This document shows, piece by piece, positions 1 through 12,793 of a stretch of 64,000 nt of DNA; the first letter of the stretch is position 1; each line of letters starts with the position of its first letter. The translations under genes and the position numbers were made by a program. Where the stretch lies: assembly GCA_025174535.1 (NCBI GenBank), contig JALBUN010000050.1, forward strand, positions 124,001 to 188,000, read 5' to 3'. The notes beneath the pieces were generated by a model that worked only from the letters and a program-made list of their open reading frames with translations, ran no database searches and was not told the DNA's origin. The DNA is from Cantharellus purpuraceus. Taxonomy: Eukaryota > Basidiomycota > Agaricomycetes > Cantharellales > Hydnaceae.

Positions 1-1949
1 TGGATGACCAGTGTTTTTTGGTGTATACCAACTGCTATCGCCACTCCGAGCAGAGAGGCGACTGGCTATAGAAGGTCTTGGTTCGATTGAAATACTGATA
101 GTTCCACCAAGTAATGGAATTTTGTTCCTGAATAGGGGTTGATTTGGAAGGCGCGGAGGTGGTGTCCGGCGGCTGACAGAAAGGGCATCAGGATGCTTGC
201 GGACAACTGCAAATGAATTGAGCTCACATCCAATAATTGACTGTCAAACTTGTGCGTTCTTTCGAAAATGTGACTTTCAGATAGTCAGCCCAACCCAAGG
301 ATCGCATTCGCTGAGCCTGTCCTGCGGTCAAAAGCCAATCTAAACAACAGTTTAACCCAGTCATGTGCTCACTTGATAATGCAGTATCTCCAACTGATAG
401 GATAGTGACATCATTTCTGAAGTGCTATACTCAACAAACAACCAGATGGGAACGAGGTTCACTTACGCATGAAATTGTAGAGGCGCGTTAGTGGCGCATC
501 CACAACGTTTTCAGGTAACTTTGGCCTGGTGGGTTGGGATTGAATCTGAGACGGATCAGGCTGGGATTGAAGCTCTGGCGGCTGTGTCTGGGATGCCTCT
601 ATCTCGGGAGTTACGATATAGAGTGCCAGACGGGCATCCGCTTCATCTGCAATGTACCGCTTAGTAATACCTGTAGGAGATCTCGGAAAGGCTGTTATGA
701 AAATGCAAGAGGTGGTCACTTGATGAGTACGCTGTAAGGATTAATATACAGAATTGTGCTTTACCTACGACGCCTGTATCATCACCACCAACCTTGATAT
801 CAAACTCTGCGTCCACCATGAACCATGGATCCCCAGGCTCAGCTCCTCTGAGCGATAACGACACAGAAAATAAACCAAGGACATGGAAATGAACTTGTGC
901 AGATGCTGTTAATATTCGTCGGCGTTAACATGACCATTCGTAAGGGTCACAAGGATGGTATCAAGTCGAACATATGGAGTCAGAATTCGTCAAAGAGGAT
1001 TTGGGGTGCGGAAAGGAAATTGTAGAAACCGACACGTGTTAGCTGATTTCTTCACTGACAGGCTTCAAGAAAAAGACGCACACACAGAGTACGTGTTCAT
1101 CTCCACTGGAACAAGTTCTGACATCCGAAGGCGGTACCTGATATGGTGGTCAAACGAATCAAGTGTTTGTGCAACCTCGTCTTTCGAAAGTCGTTTGGGG
1201 GGAATAATAAGTTTCTAAGCAAAAGTTAACGACTTTTCACTTATGAACGTTTCGCCAGACAATCACCTTGATGGCAGTAGGGAGGCGAAGGTAAGATCCC
1301 GTAGTGAGGACGTCAAGAGATGTCAGAAGATCATGGTTTCTTAATCTGAAGCAACCCAAGTCAACTATGTGCCACTGGGAGCTTGGGTTGATTTGAACCT
1401 CGCAGGGGCAAGACTTTCTCTCGCAAGAGTGATGGCTTCTGTGGCTTCATTGAATTGGGCATTCTGTTCCATCAAAAAAGCTGTTATATTCTGCGTAGGG
1501 TGTTTAGTACGAACGTATATGAAGGCAGAACAAGGCCTCACCATGCATTTCTGCACATCCCCAGCATCTCGTGCCCACTTTACCACCGCGAAAAGCTTGA
1601 CGACTTGCTTCTTGTGTTTCACGACAAAGTCTGCTAGCATGCGCTTTCGTGCAGAGTCGGAAGAACTGGGAAGACTTTGGGCGTAGACATGTCAAATGTG
1701 CGGGTCAGTCAACCGTAAGAGATAAGATGCTAACGTATCCGACAAAGTCGTCAGCTCTGCATATATGTCCTGCACCACACGCGAAAGGACTTCGGACAAA
1801 GGGATCTGGTCGTTGTGAACCACAGGGAGCTCGGACTCGAGCTCCTCTAGGGTGGGTAGCTCATGTTTTGAAAAGTGTCCATTGATGCCGTTGACAATGG
1901 GATTCGAGCGAAAGGAATGCGTATTCATGAGTGGTGTGCTTTGGGACAT
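1..1949 (-). CDS. MED14: Mediator complex subunit 14 (Rgr1 family), 3' part off window
   Basis: Scaffold subunit of Mediator, linking head, middle and tail between activators and RNA polymerase II in the nucleus. The first exon starts at ATG 1949 and carries 'QIPLSEVLSRVVQDIYAEL'. Following exons on the minus strand read 'VVKLFAVVKWARDAGDVQK', 'LMEQNAQFNEA', 'LTSLDVLTTGSYLRLPTAIK', 'SLSLRGAEPGDPWFMVDAEF', 'MMSLSYQLEILHYQ', 'RMRSLGWADYLKVTFSKER' and 'KIPLLGGTISISIEPRP', the conserved order of the MED14 N-terminal half. About eight introns of roughly 50 nt are needed. An apparent stop after '...LTVNYW' is resolved by a 55-nt intron (gtgagc...gtcag) that rejoins the frame as 'YWIRRTPPP'. The protein continues past base 1. 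Family assignment is secure from several independent motifs; exact exon borders are approximate. Confidence 0.87.
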
Positions 1950-2880
1950 TCCAGCTTCGAGGACGCATGGGCAGCCACCCTTGGTGTTGCAGCGTATTTG
2001 TCCTTGTTGTGTCTGGTGGGCGGCGCATTGTCTTCCCTTTGTGGCATTATGGTGTGACAGCGCCGCTAGTCACGTCACGTAGGTCCTCTCAACTACAACT
2101 CTGCTTGGTTTGACTAGCGTGCTCGTTTTTCTTGTTCTAGGGTATGATGACCAGCTCGGGCGTGAGAGTGGAGGAAAGGGCGATGGCATCTGCAATTAAC
2201 TGGCTGCTACTAGTCAGTGGCCTCTGCTGAGTGAGACCACGTTAGAGTCCGAGTCGGACAGTGCGTGTCTACTATTGATATAATCCAAATACGCTATCTA
2301 CACGGAAGTTCAGCATTTTGAAGCCGAGATACTGTACTTGGTATGAAAGCTGTACCCAGGATAGTGGCACCGGCATAACAATTTGTGGCCAAAGCTTCAG
2401 CTGAGCAGTGCCGGAGAAACCTCGGCCTGTGCTGGCCGTGTCATGGGAGATAGTAGAGAAGATGCCAAGGTCATCAGACAACATTCGCCACCGGATAGGT
2501 GCTCTTATCTGCCAGATGATTTCTTTTGCACTGAGGCGTGCCGGCGTTTTCCAGAATGAATTCTGATTCACCGCCCGGGGGATTTGTGCCTTGGTTTGGG
2601 GTAAGGTCGCCGGCGGGCCGAAATGCAAAGGACTGGTCTGGTGCTCCCACGGATGAGGGGGATAAGCGCTAGACGCATATGGCTGCAGACGTTAGCGTTG
2701 GGAAGAGACTCGTCAAGTTGGCTGAGCCTGCTACTCAGGTCATCACGAGTGCACGATGGAAGCAGGTTAATATTCTTGTACAGAGAGTGACTGCCAGGCA
2801 ATGTTTTCATCCGACGGTGAACACGTGCCGGGCGTTTCCGGAGACATGGAGAGCAGGTAGTAGTGGACTCCAGCTCCTGT
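1950..2880. other. Intergenic stretch between divergent MED14 and the Zn2Cys6 gene
   Basis: About 930 bases lie upstream of both flanking start codons. Minus-strand open frames at 2272-2628 and 2568-2810 are long enough to notice, but I recognise no domain and see no convincing splice joins. The region probably holds both promoters and 5' leaders. Confidence 0.4.
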
Positions 2881-5800
2881 ATGCATCAGGCCATGTCTCT
2901 TTCTCCTTCTACCTCGGTCTCCAATTCTGAGGCCCCTCGTAAGAAAAGGCGCACCAGCTCAGCCACTAGTGCACCCAGCAACGGCGTTCTCAACGGCGTG
3001 CAGCAGCAGGATGCTCACAGCTCAAACACACAACACAAGGCGGACACCCCAGCCCATATCCCTAAACGGGGCGCCAGAGCCTGCACAGCGTGCCGCAAAG
3101 GCAAGAATCGGTGCGAGGGAGAGGTGGTTAAACCCATTATTTCCCACTTGTTTTCACTCATCGAGGCCCGGCGGGCCGGGGAGACAGGCTCCGTGCCGTC
3201 GCTGTCAACTAAGTGGTACACTCTGTGTGTTTGAGAAACCGGAGAAGAAGAATGTACCCGTCATGTCTAATGGATCCATGGAGTAAGTTGTGCGCAGTCT
3301 CTTGGCCACTCGCTGACAGGGCTATCGGGCTAGGAGGATCTCACGACTAGAGGGACAGTATCTCGTTCGTGCATCACTTGATTCTGTCTAAGGCGGCAGT
3401 TTTCATGTATGTGACAGGTCATGCAAAGTCAAATGATAGGCATGCAGTCGTCCCTGGACCGAATACTCAGCGCCATACAAACAAACAATGCCCAAAATGC
3501 CAACTTCTCGCCGCAGCCTCACTTTCCCTCCGGGGTGGCCGGGATGGCCGCGGCACATTCTGCGCCTTACCTTGGATCCAGCCAGGCTTCTAGAGGGTTG
3601 GATTACTACTCCACACCTGGTTCGGACGAGGCAGTGAGGCAAAATGGCAGGAATTTCCCTCCCCTCCCTGGATTTGCTCCACCCGTAAGTCATCATTTTT
3701 TGCGTGGTAGAATAGAGCATTTATCCTCATATGTAGCCACACAAATACGCGACATATGGGATTGTGCCGAGTACGGCTCCTTCCTCAGAGGATGAGTCGG
3801 AGGACACTTTACCTCGATCCACCATGAACGCGCCCATCGAAGCCTTGCAGGGGTTGGCCAATGCAGCAGCAGAAGCTGCTGCTGCTCCATCAGTCGGCAC
3901 TCCCAGGTGCGATTTTTCATGACCAAAGTGCCTATGCATCGGTGCCAATGTGAAACTGCTCCAGAGTTAGAAAGCGTAGACGTGTGGAACCAATCCCACG
4001 GAACGCCTTCCCAAGTGCTTTGGAAAAGGTATTTATTCGGAGCATATTGCTTCCGAACCTTTACCTAAAATACACATCAGGGTTTGGTCTCTGATCAGGA
4101 AGCCCAAGAGCTTTATCATATGTCAGTATGCATAGCCTCGATGTGACAGGCTCGTTGACTACACGTACACAGATTTTTCTCTGGGTGCCATTTGTTTATC
4201 CCTCTCTTTGATCCGACCTACGACACCTACGAGAGTCTGAAGGAGAGAACCCCGTTTTGCTTTGATGCCATTCTCGCGGTTGCGAGCAAAATCCGCAGTG
4301 GCAATGGTCAGCTAGCCTGTTTTTACTCGCAGATACTGCTGATCCACCGATCACAGGCCCCCCTTCGTCGACATTTTACAAGTGCTTAGAGGAGGCCCAG
4401 GGAATTGCGAGGTCCACCCTTTTCGGACCCATTGTGAGAAAAGAGGCTGTCCAAGGTGGGCATGTGTGAGCATGGTATAACCGGTCATCTCACATTTACG
4501 TTATCAGCCATGCTGCTCCTTTCCGCATGGAGTACAAATGGCTGGTTACCGAGTGGTCATGCCATGCGAATGGCGCTAGACTTGGGTTTACACCGGGCAC
4601 TCGAAAAACTGGCTGATGGAGGCACAAAGCGGAGAACCGATGAAGACGAGAGACACCTAGGTGAATGGTATTTATTCTCGTCTACGCATCTCTTTCCTTA
4701 CACCTACCATAGTCGTATCTGCAAGAATTTGGTTGTGTCTCTACTGGTTCGATCATCAGTGAATCATGTTTGCTTCGATGACCCTGTGATATTATGCTCA
4801 TGGTTACAATCTCAGAATGAGCCTAGGAACCGGTCGGCCAATTATTCTTCGGGACGAGAGCTCGATCAAGCACTGCCGTTTACTGCTCAACCATCCCATG
4901 GCATCTCCTACTGATGTTCGACTTGTTTCACAAATAGAACTCATTGTGCAGAAGAGTAAGAGCTGTAGCCTTGGGTCGCGTCAGTGAGCTGATAGGTACT
5001 GCTACAGCCCAAATATACGAGACATTGTCTCCGTTGGACGGCCAAGTCACTCACAGCACACTGGCATTTATACGACGAGCGTACGTCGCCCTGGACAAAT
5101 GGTGGTCCGATTGCGATCAACTTCATGGTGAGCTGTCGCTGGATAGACTCTAAACCCATTTATCGATCAGCTACAGCTACTCAAGACATGGACGACGAAT
5201 CTCTCCTGAGGAAGATACTTTCGGGGGAACTTTACTATGCAAAATTATGGCTGGTTTGCGTTGCATTACGAGGGGCATCATGGGACAAGATGCCTTTTGA
5301 ACAACGTGAGCTTGCGTTCCAGGCAAAGGAAGCCGCATCCAACTGTCTGTCTGTATTCTTGAATTCCCCGGCTTATAGGTATGATTCCCGTTCATGAAGA
5401 GGGCTCGATGTTTAGTGATTTTGGTGTCAAGTGCCGCACTGCGATATTGTGTACACGACAGCCTGGTCACCGCAGCATTTTCCGGCCTTTTCCTGCTAAA
5501 AATGGCAAACTTGTTCCCGGCGGAAGTCGACCTTGGCGCCATCACATCGCAGGTTGAGCAGCTCGCCAACCTCCTCTCTGATGTCGCCGCAGAAAGGTAT
5601 ACATTGTGCACCATGGCTTGTGGCGTCGCGACTGACATGACATACCTGGTCTACGACAGATACGCGTTAACCCTGCGGCTCATGCTCGCCAACCTGCGTC
5701 GCAAGGTGGGCCTGGCGTCACAGTCCCATACCCCCCAGCCAGTGGCCGCCGCTGCGAGCGCCGATGGCGCGTTAGTCGTTCCTTCGAATTTCGTGGACAA

Positions 5801-6082
5801 TACCGGGTCCGCGCTATCTCCATTAACAATAGACAAACTAGGCAGCACATGGCCGACGGATAGCGGCCTCTTCAACCTTTCCGCTATACCAATATGGCTG
5901 CAGGAACAGGTACGCTGCACAAACATTGTCAGATGTGATAGGCCAAATCGAATTCACCGCCCGGTTTACAGAGCCTCGGCGATTTGGGTCTCCCTATCAA
6001 TGGCTCCGATGGTATCTTCCTGAACGTGAATGGTCCAAACGGTTGGAATGGTGACTTCGCACCCATGCCCGAGGCTTGGTGA
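2881..6082 (+). CDS. Zn(II)2Cys6 fungal transcription factor with a fungal-specific regulatory domain
   Basis: Probable nuclear DNA-binding regulator. A basic stretch (PRKKRR) near the N-terminus precedes a binuclear zinc cluster. Its first half, CTACRKGKNRC, is in exon 1 and its second half, CRRCQLSGTLC, follows an intron at about 3124-3202, giving the canonical C-X2-C-X6-C-X5-C-X2-C-X6-C spacing. Then comes a likely coiled-coil linker (MQSQMIGMQSSLDRI), an Ala-rich segment and the middle regulatory region, with 'FDAILAVASKI', 'LLLSAWSTNGWLPSGHAMRMALDLGLHRAL' split over exons, typical of the Fungal_trans family. The last exon gives 'LGLPINGSDGIFLNVNGPNGW' and ends in MPEAW, stop at 6080-6082. 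I start at ATG 2881; ATG 2893 is equally possible. Basidiomycete PriB-like regulators look similar, but I do not assign a target pathway. Confidence 0.82.
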
Positions 6083-6269
6083 CCAGCCTGTACTTTAACT
6101 CCTTTTTTACCTGTTTGGCTATTTCGTACGGGAGCTAATCCTAATGATACCATGTATGTAGCGCTTTAGGACAAGAAAAGATTTGTATTGTAGACAACAA
6201 AGAGACCTATAAGCAACGCTACACGACATGTGTACGGATGAACATCGGAGAGAAAGAGGTCATATACAT

Positions 6270-7937
6270 TTACTCTTCATCACTGTCGTCTTCCTGCTCT
6301 TGCAAGAACTACGCGAGACTTCTATAAGCCAACACGTAATGGGAAGACAGGCAAGGTTCATACCTTTACAAGCGATTCTGTGGCTTTGAGGAAGTGTTGT
6401 CTACCTTGCGGCTTAGAGCCCTTCTGGTGCCAGTATATAATCGCTTGATCGGAAATGCAGTCCTGGTTGTACAACACCTGAAGTGGCCCATTAATCCTCG
6501 GTGGCTCACCGTAGCATGTACAAGTGAAAAAACATTACCTTGAGAATCTGAGGGAACGCCTTGATAACTCTAGTATCTTCATAACAGTATGCTTGGAGGA
6601 CGTTGATGAGGGCGACCTCCGCCTTAGGCCCGTTGCAAAAGGGCTCGATAATCGGTGCGTATTTCTACACAGGGGGTCAACTCTACGTAATTCAAGGTAG
6701 TTACAAAAGGTATCGTACCGTGACTTCACGCAAGGCGAGCGCTTCAATCTGATCTGGTCTTGCGCTCCAGTCGACAGACGCCATGAGACCCTGCCAGATG
6801 CACTGCACAAGCTCTGCTTCAGGAAGCGGTCGTTCTTCTTGTTCGGTTTTGATGAAAGCGATAATCTATGAAAGACAAATTGTAAATCCACCTACATATC
6901 GGTCGAGTTGTCATCGATACACACATCTTCGACCGAGTCCTCCTGCTCACACCTCTGCTTCAAACCGTTGACAAGCCCGTCCTTGATAACGGCGAACTGC
7001 TTCTTCGTGAACCACTCCGCGATCTGGGAAAGTCCCTCGGCCTTGAAATGGGCTTCGAGGGTCTTGGCATCTTGCTTCTGAGGAGGGAAGAAGGCAAGGA
7101 GGTCTTTGATGCCACCTCGCTTGAGCGTGCTGGCGAGGTGATCCATGGATTGGTCGAGCAGATACGTGCGGAAAATAATCGTAACGATGCTCAAAGAGAC
7201 GTCTGAACATATGGCGATGTTATAGATAGCATATGAAGCTTATCGTAGTGCTGACCGTTCTTGACCAGATGGTCCTTGGTCAGACTCAAAAGAGCACCGC
7301 CGCTGGCTAGACCCTGGGAGAGTAAAAGACCAGTTGCGATAGCAAACTTGTCTCTCTGAGGCTGGGGCCAGCGGTTGGCATACTGGAGAAGGCCTGGAAG
7401 AGCGGACTCCTGTAGAGGCTTCTGAAGGTACTTGTACCTTGGCTGGTAGTCGGCCGCAGGGTCGAAAAGGAAAGCGAAATGTGGACACGCACCTTCGTAT
7501 AAGCTTATTCAAAACATTGACGTACTTCTTCATGTCATCCACCTCGGCCGGCTCCGTTGCCTGGAGGATCGAGAATGGAGATGGTGGCGCGCCATCATCG
7601 ACATAGCTCCCTCCAGGTTGAAGGAGACCGCCAACGAGCAAGATTTCGAACAGCGCATCTGCATACTTGAGATATTCTAAAGTGGATCCGGCTTGGACGA
7701 GTTTGTTAGTAAAGGAGTCAAAGTCACCCTCGGGGACTGTTTCAAGGTGTTTATAAAGTTGATCTCGAAAAACTTGCATGCAATGTGTGTATTTAGTTCT
7801 GAAAAAAGCCCGCAAGTAGCAGCGAAGGGGTACTTACTGGTTGGTTCGTGCTTTGCTTGGGCCTTGACGGCACCCTTCCTGGCTTTGATACGGACCCCCT
7901 GCAGCGAAGGCTTAGAAGCAGTTTGTTGCTGAGACAT
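6270..7937 (-). CDS. eIF5-mimic protein (BZW-type, C-terminal W2 domain)
   Basis: Cytoplasmic translation regulator of the 5MP/BZW family, which competes with eIF5 for eIF2 and tunes start-codon selection. The N-terminus 'PSLQGVRIKARKGAVKAQAK' is followed, after an intron opening in KHEPT/S, by 'VFRDQLYKHLETVPEGDFDSF', 'YADALFEILLVGGLLQPGGSY' and 'DHLASTLKRGGIKDLLAFFP', all hallmark segments. The C-terminal W2 (eIF5C/eIF2B-epsilon like) region includes 'LVQCIWQGLMASVDW' and 'KYAPIIEPFCNG'-like sequence. The protein finishes with the acidic tail QEQEDDSDEE, stop at 6270-6272. Several introns of about 50-60 nt interrupt it. Start at ATG 7937 (MSQQQ). The acidic end is the part that in the family contacts eIF2-beta. 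Confidence 0.88.
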
Positions 7938-8544
7938 CCACAGGTTTCGAGTGAAATCGAAAGTCGTGGATACCGTAAGGAAGGGGATTTACAGCGAGCG
8001 GCGAGGAAGAAAGAGTGGAGGTGCTGTAAGTTCCGTGAGCGATGTGGACTCAAGCACTGTCTGACCAAATCTAACAGACGATTGACCCGAAACTTATATT
8101 CCCTATAAAACTAGACAAAATTTCCTAATTGTCTACTAACGGACCTCCAAATAAATTTTCTTGAAGCTTGAAGCTTGAAGTCCCTTGGGCATCGATATTA
8201 GGCTCGCAAAGGAACAAGACGATAAATCTCGATTCAATGGGAAGATTTGAAGCTCCTGGCCGTTCACCGCGACCGAGCTGCGGGTCGGCAGAGGCCGTGA
8301 TCCTGAACAATAATGGAAGGGAATGCAGATCAGCACTAAGACGGAAATAACTTCAACACAGGGTTCAGGTGGCCTTCGAAGTATTACATCATAGAGATGA
8401 ACATATATATAGGGTCAGAAGGCACATTCGTAGAGTGCATATATATACAGGATTAGCCTGAGCTCTATTCAAATGAGCATGAAAAGTATATACAGTACCA
8501 AACAGATGAACCTAAATCAAATCGTTAGTATACACTTCCCCGTA
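7938..8544. other. Intergenic, no gene seen
   Basis: It contains the upstream region of the W2-domain gene and the 3' flank of the membrane-protein gene. The right end, from about 8533, is also the left border of the tandem duplication shared with about 20588. A small direct repeat of gaagctt-type sequence occurs near 8160-8180. No coding signal. Confidence 0.5.
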
Positions 8545-10333
8545 CTAAGACCCTTCTGGCGGGTTATGACTCCAAGTCGGATTGTAAGCTGGAGGTAACG
8601 ACGTTGACACTTCGTCTGGATCGATTACCGCTCCCGCATCTTCTTCCTGCACTGTAGTTCCCCGGAAGCCCCCATGTCTGCCTCGAGAGGAGGAAGATCG
8701 ACTCTGTCCCCGTAGTAACGTCGATCCCGGCTGGGAAGAGGGCGCAATGGGTTTGGAGGCACTCGTAGTTGACGTCTCAGATGTGCTCGGATTGGTAGGG
8801 TAGATCCTCAGCGCGGCATGGGACTTTGATGGTGGATTTGCTACGGGATGGGCCAACAGTAGTGGAATGTCCTGGGTTTGTCTTTGCTCGTGTGAACCTC
8901 CACCGGATCTGACGTCATTGTCTATAACGTATGGGTTTGGTTCGCTGTCAATGAAGGGCTCTCGAGGCTCATTCCTAGCAAGACCCCTTCGTCTCCGGAT
9001 ACGTAGTAGCACACCGATTCCGAGAATTGCTATGACGGCAAATGCTCCAACGACCCCTCCTGCAATGGCGGCAACTTGTGACTTGTGGTTTGAACTGAAG
9101 TTGCCCGAAATAGCGCTCTGATTACCGGCCCCAGAAGTAGAGGTAGAGTTCGGACCAGCGGCTGGAGAATTAGTTGTCGGGGAGGAGGTCACGTTGGGAC
9201 TAGGCAAAGCCTTGTCAACGTAAGGGCTAATCTGACGGAAAGTCTATCTTACTTGGATGTGCCGCGAATAATAGCATAATCAAAGAATAATGGTCGGCTC
9301 TCATTTGAGACACTGTTCATGAGCATTACAGTGTGATTACCATCTGACAGCCCGTCCACAAGGTACAGTAATGTTTGTGGGTGTTGAGAGCTGGGTGTCA
9401 AATCGGCATCAAGTCCTTTCAAGCTAACCGGAGGTTGGTTGTCTAGTGTAACCGTGTATGGGGCGTTCGCATATTGACCATAGATCTCCTGGAACCCGTT
9501 GGAACCCGTTATAAGCATATGGTTATGAAGTAAAACTCTTAAACATACAAGTGAAGCCCCTTCGAATGAGAAACTGACTTGAGCATTGACATCTTTGGTA
9601 CTATGGAGGGTACCTTGATATGCGGAAGAAATATTCGTGGCAGTTTCCCAAGGACCCACATAACTGATTAAAGGTGACGTGTCATCCAATGTAAGCTGGT
9701 GCAACGTGTCTCTGCAACGCGTAAATCAACATCGATCTTCCAAAGTTGGCTTTTGCACGCACCCAGGCTGCCCAATTTGTCGTCCTATTGATACAAAATC
9801 CAAGTCGAGAAATGTTAAATTGACATTTATAGGAATGTTCGTCAATGTAACAGTGTGCCGAGTGTATGGCAGTTGGTCGGCATTCCATAAGGACTTGTTA
9901 AACTCGTCGTTACTGGCGAAGCCGCTGGCCACGAACGGGGGTTGCAGATCAAGAGTAACGCTATAATTACCATGGTTAAAACGTGTTGCACTGTCGGTGG
10001 ATTTAGTCAAAGTCTTCTATAGAGCATTAGATGACGACGGAAAGCACCCAAAAAGTGTTACGGCCGTGCCTACGTGCTAGATAAGAATTAAGAGTAAACA
10101 GCGCGATTTAACGCGTACCAAGAAAGCTAAAAGAGAGCGATGATTGTGCTGTTTGTGTCGTTCGAAATGTCCCATTATAGTCAGCGGCGAGGGGGTCTTG
10201 GTTGGGATCCCCTTCAAGCCATCCACTCGAATAAGTGATAAGAGGTGAAGCTTCTTCATAGGACATCAGATGTTTGATTCTCCAGGTATGACCATGAGTA
10301 CCTACCCTGGAAAGTAAAGTTAAGGAGAGTCAT
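8545..10333 (-). CDS. Single-pass membrane protein with two tandem beta-sandwich-like extracellular domains (copy 1)
   Basis: Member of a large, poorly characterised basidiomycete family. Exon 1 is tiny: ATG at 10331-10333 encodes MTLLNFTFQ and splices to 'EASPLITYSSGWLEG'. Two related Asn/Thr-rich domains follow, 'NHGNYSVTLDLQPPFVASGF' and 'LTLDDTSPLISYVGPW...FDYAIIRGTSK'. Next are a Ser/Thr/Asn linker, one transmembrane helix (VAAIAGGVVGAFAVIAILGI), a stop-transfer cluster RIRRRRG and a disordered Ser/Pro cytoplasmic tail, with the stop at 8545. No classic signal peptide is visible, so the N-terminal domain may be translocated by the internal helix. It is the homologue, by tandem duplication, of the gene at 20606-22380. 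The ligand is unknown; carbohydrate binding is only a guess from the domain style. Confidence 0.72.
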
Positions 10334-12047
10334 TGAAAGAGATTTGCCTTTGATTCGAACAAAGGGGAAGAGGGTGCAGACGCTGCTCCAGCAGCGCGTT
10401 GCACACTAAACGAAGTGGTGGGAGTCTCGGAACAAGAGGCGGATATTGTATATTGACCTCGCCACGACGCATAGCACGCCGATTGATGGTTCTTTACCGG
10501 CATGGCCTGTTCCTTCACCATCACCACAACCTGTTTTCCCACGACCCCGCACTGCAGGAACTCCGGCATCATGAAGGCAGTTGTTTCAATATGGTCCTGG
10601 GGTCCAATCCTTTAGCACGTATTGCCTCACCCAACTCTGTGGAAGAACAGAAAAGAGTGGCTTGTCAGCATTTTTGTCCAGCGTTCCAGAGCTACCAATG
10701 GGTCCACTTTGATGTATAGTGAGGAGTGAGCAGAGGCAGAATGGATGTGGTGGGGATAGTAGTGGTAAGAAGAAACGAATAGCCTGGTGGGGGTTGAATT
10801 GACTGGTAGATTTCATCAGGACCTTGCTGATTCACAGGAATGCATCCCATCATGCACAAAAGCTCTCTCGCAATGGTAACGATGACGTCACTGACGGCGC
10901 TCTCACTGCCACAGAATATGTTTATCCTGAATGTATGCCTTTGGTCATCTTGATATAACAGTAATAATTTTGATGGATTCAGTTCCTAATTCCATCCTTC
11001 GAGCCCCTCAAAAATACACCTTCAACCCCGATGCTGACACATGACGACGATTATCATTCTATATAGCGCTGGTCTATGGCTGTGAATATTGTCAAATAAA
11101 GGAAATACGACCTGCCGTTATGTGATGGGGAAAGGTAAGAGTTGCCAATGGTGGGGAAAAGATATGGGCTCAGTGCGCTGTGAACGATGTGCAGATGCAA
11201 ACTATCAGAGACTCTAATGTTCGCGTGAGTTGGCTTCTCAATATATAACTTGAACATGTAGGCTAACAGTAATCTAGTACACTCTCATGGTCAATAACCG
11301 CCATGGACATGACCAGCCTGCTCGACTATGACAAGTCTTTTACAGCAGGCTTGATTGCATCATCAATATATTACTCCCATGTGCACCAAGCCTCAACATT
11401 TCTTGCACAACGCGCTATCTACTGGCACTGGTCAAGCCGTGCTCAACTGGTGGTAAAGACGCAACACAGGAGCTCACAACATACACAGAGACCACGACTC
11501 AGGTTGTTGTTGATCGTCGTACAATAGAGTGCGTTGTTGGTAGAGTACAGCGCGGAAACGAGTGGGGGGTAGTCGATCGGGGCGTTAATTATGCACGTAT
11601 GGTATTTGTGGATGCGCAGAATGACGAGGAGTAGCATTGAGTTGGTGACAGTGGTGAAATTATAGGTGTGAATCTATGGACTTGACCAATATCTCTCACT
11701 GACAAATATTGTGTTCTAGAATTCTCAAAAGTGGAACTGTTTTACCCAAAACTGAAATTCAGTGCTCGCCAGTCCCCAAACTCATCGCATATTGACTTGT
11801 TCGCAAACGGGGTTCAGTACTGTATTCAAGTGCAGAATGACACTTGTTTTCAGTTCTATATCACTTGAAATTTTGAGTACTGCTTTTGAAGTGTACTGCA
11901 AACCAGCGTTAGTGCAAATAGTACTGAAACCAAGCGCCTTCTTTTCCTACAGTGCCCGCCAGCTTTGTTTGTAGCAGACAACTGCAAAAGACAACGATGG
12001 CAGCAGCTCTTGGATAGCTTCATCACATGTATTTCTGAACAAGCATC
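10334..12047. other. Remnant duplicated promoter plus unassigned repeat-island sequence
   Basis: From 10334 to about 10505 the sequence aligns with the upstream region of copy 2 (22381-22545). Homology then stops and does not resume until about 20405, which marks the left edge of the inserted island. The rest is unassigned apart from the relic frame at 11410-11634. It ends at 12033-12047 in TTCTGAACAAGCATC, which closely matches the terminal repeat of the MITE at 15690-16253. Confidence 0.5.
11410..11634 (+). pseudogene. Relic of a coding sequence, probably mobile-element derived
   Basis: An open frame with coherent protein-like composition runs from about 11410 to a TAG at 11632-11634. It includes 'KPCSTGGKDATQELTTYTE' and 'VVVDRRTIECVVGRV' and ends 'VNYARMVFVDAQNDEE'. 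There is no start codon and the upstream sequence is in other frames, so this is the C-terminal end of a larger ancestral protein. I cannot name the family. Its place inside the repeat island suggests a transposon-associated protein. Confidence 0.3.
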
Positions 12048-12530
12048 TATATCCATTGGCCTGACATGTATCCATTCATATGCCTCAGACATATTGAGTT
12101 TAGATTGATATGTACAGCGGGCAACATTGTGTCTGATGTTGTCCTGATTGGGGAAGGGTGTTATGTCCTTCACTGTATTGTCATTCTGTTTGCACAGGTT
12201 GAACACAGTGTGGAGCTTCCCATTTTTCTTGGGAATGCATAGCATTGGTATGGCCTGTCAGGCTGTAGCTGATACCCACCACTTAGCAGTGGTGTATCAC
12301 AGAACTTTCTCTGAGAGCTCTGCTCAGTAGTGTTCTGGGCACTTAGGCAAGCAATAATGTATTTGCTTGTCAGGATCCACGAGATTAATCTCATGGTTAA
12401 CTTCTCTAAATGGGGGAAGTTCTAAGGGTATGCTGCTGAATAGGTCAGCATACTTTTCTTTCCATTGATCCCTCAACTGAGGGATCTGATCAGTCATGTA
12501 GGCAGTTGATCCTCCACAAGACAAAGCTAT
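12048..12530 (-). pseudogene. Ty3/Gypsy reverse transcriptase, truncated and interrupted
   Basis: Minus-strand frames read 'WKEKYADLFSSIPLELPPFR...HEINLVDPDKQIHY' (linker before RT) and then 'IPKKNGKLHTVFNLCKQND...KDITPFPNQDNIRH...SKLNMSEAYEWIHVRP'. This is the N-terminal third of a Gypsy-type reverse transcriptase. Stops and frameshifts separate the pieces. The RT sequence ends abruptly at 12048, before the catalytic YxDD motif. RNase H and integrase are absent. The element cannot be autonomous. Confidence 0.8.
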
Positions 12531-12793
12531 TCATCTCATGCTCTTATTTGGATCCTCCATTGGGGGGTCCTTTACTGAGTCTAGTCCTTCTTTTGGGAAG
12601 GACTGCATTGTGGGTAGCTCATGTTTAGAGTTACCCCCTTGGCATCATTTATTCACACCAATACTCCTTCTTTGTATTGAGTTTGTACCCCATAATGGGG
12701 TATGGAGAGCATCAGTATTCTGCTCTTCATTGGTGGGGACTTCTTCAGTTCCCATCATGATTTGGCCTGGGCCATTAAAGTCCAGGCATATTC

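Noticed and set aside
200..260. Apparent stop codon in MED14 after LTVNYW, suggesting a pseudogene
   Set aside because: A canonical 55-nt intron (gtgagc to gtcag) rejoins the frame as YWIRRTPPP, matching the family.
2272..2810. Long minus-strand open frames upstream of the Zn2Cys6 gene
   Set aside because: No recognisable domain, poor splice consensus between them, and they overlap the region that should hold two divergent promoters.
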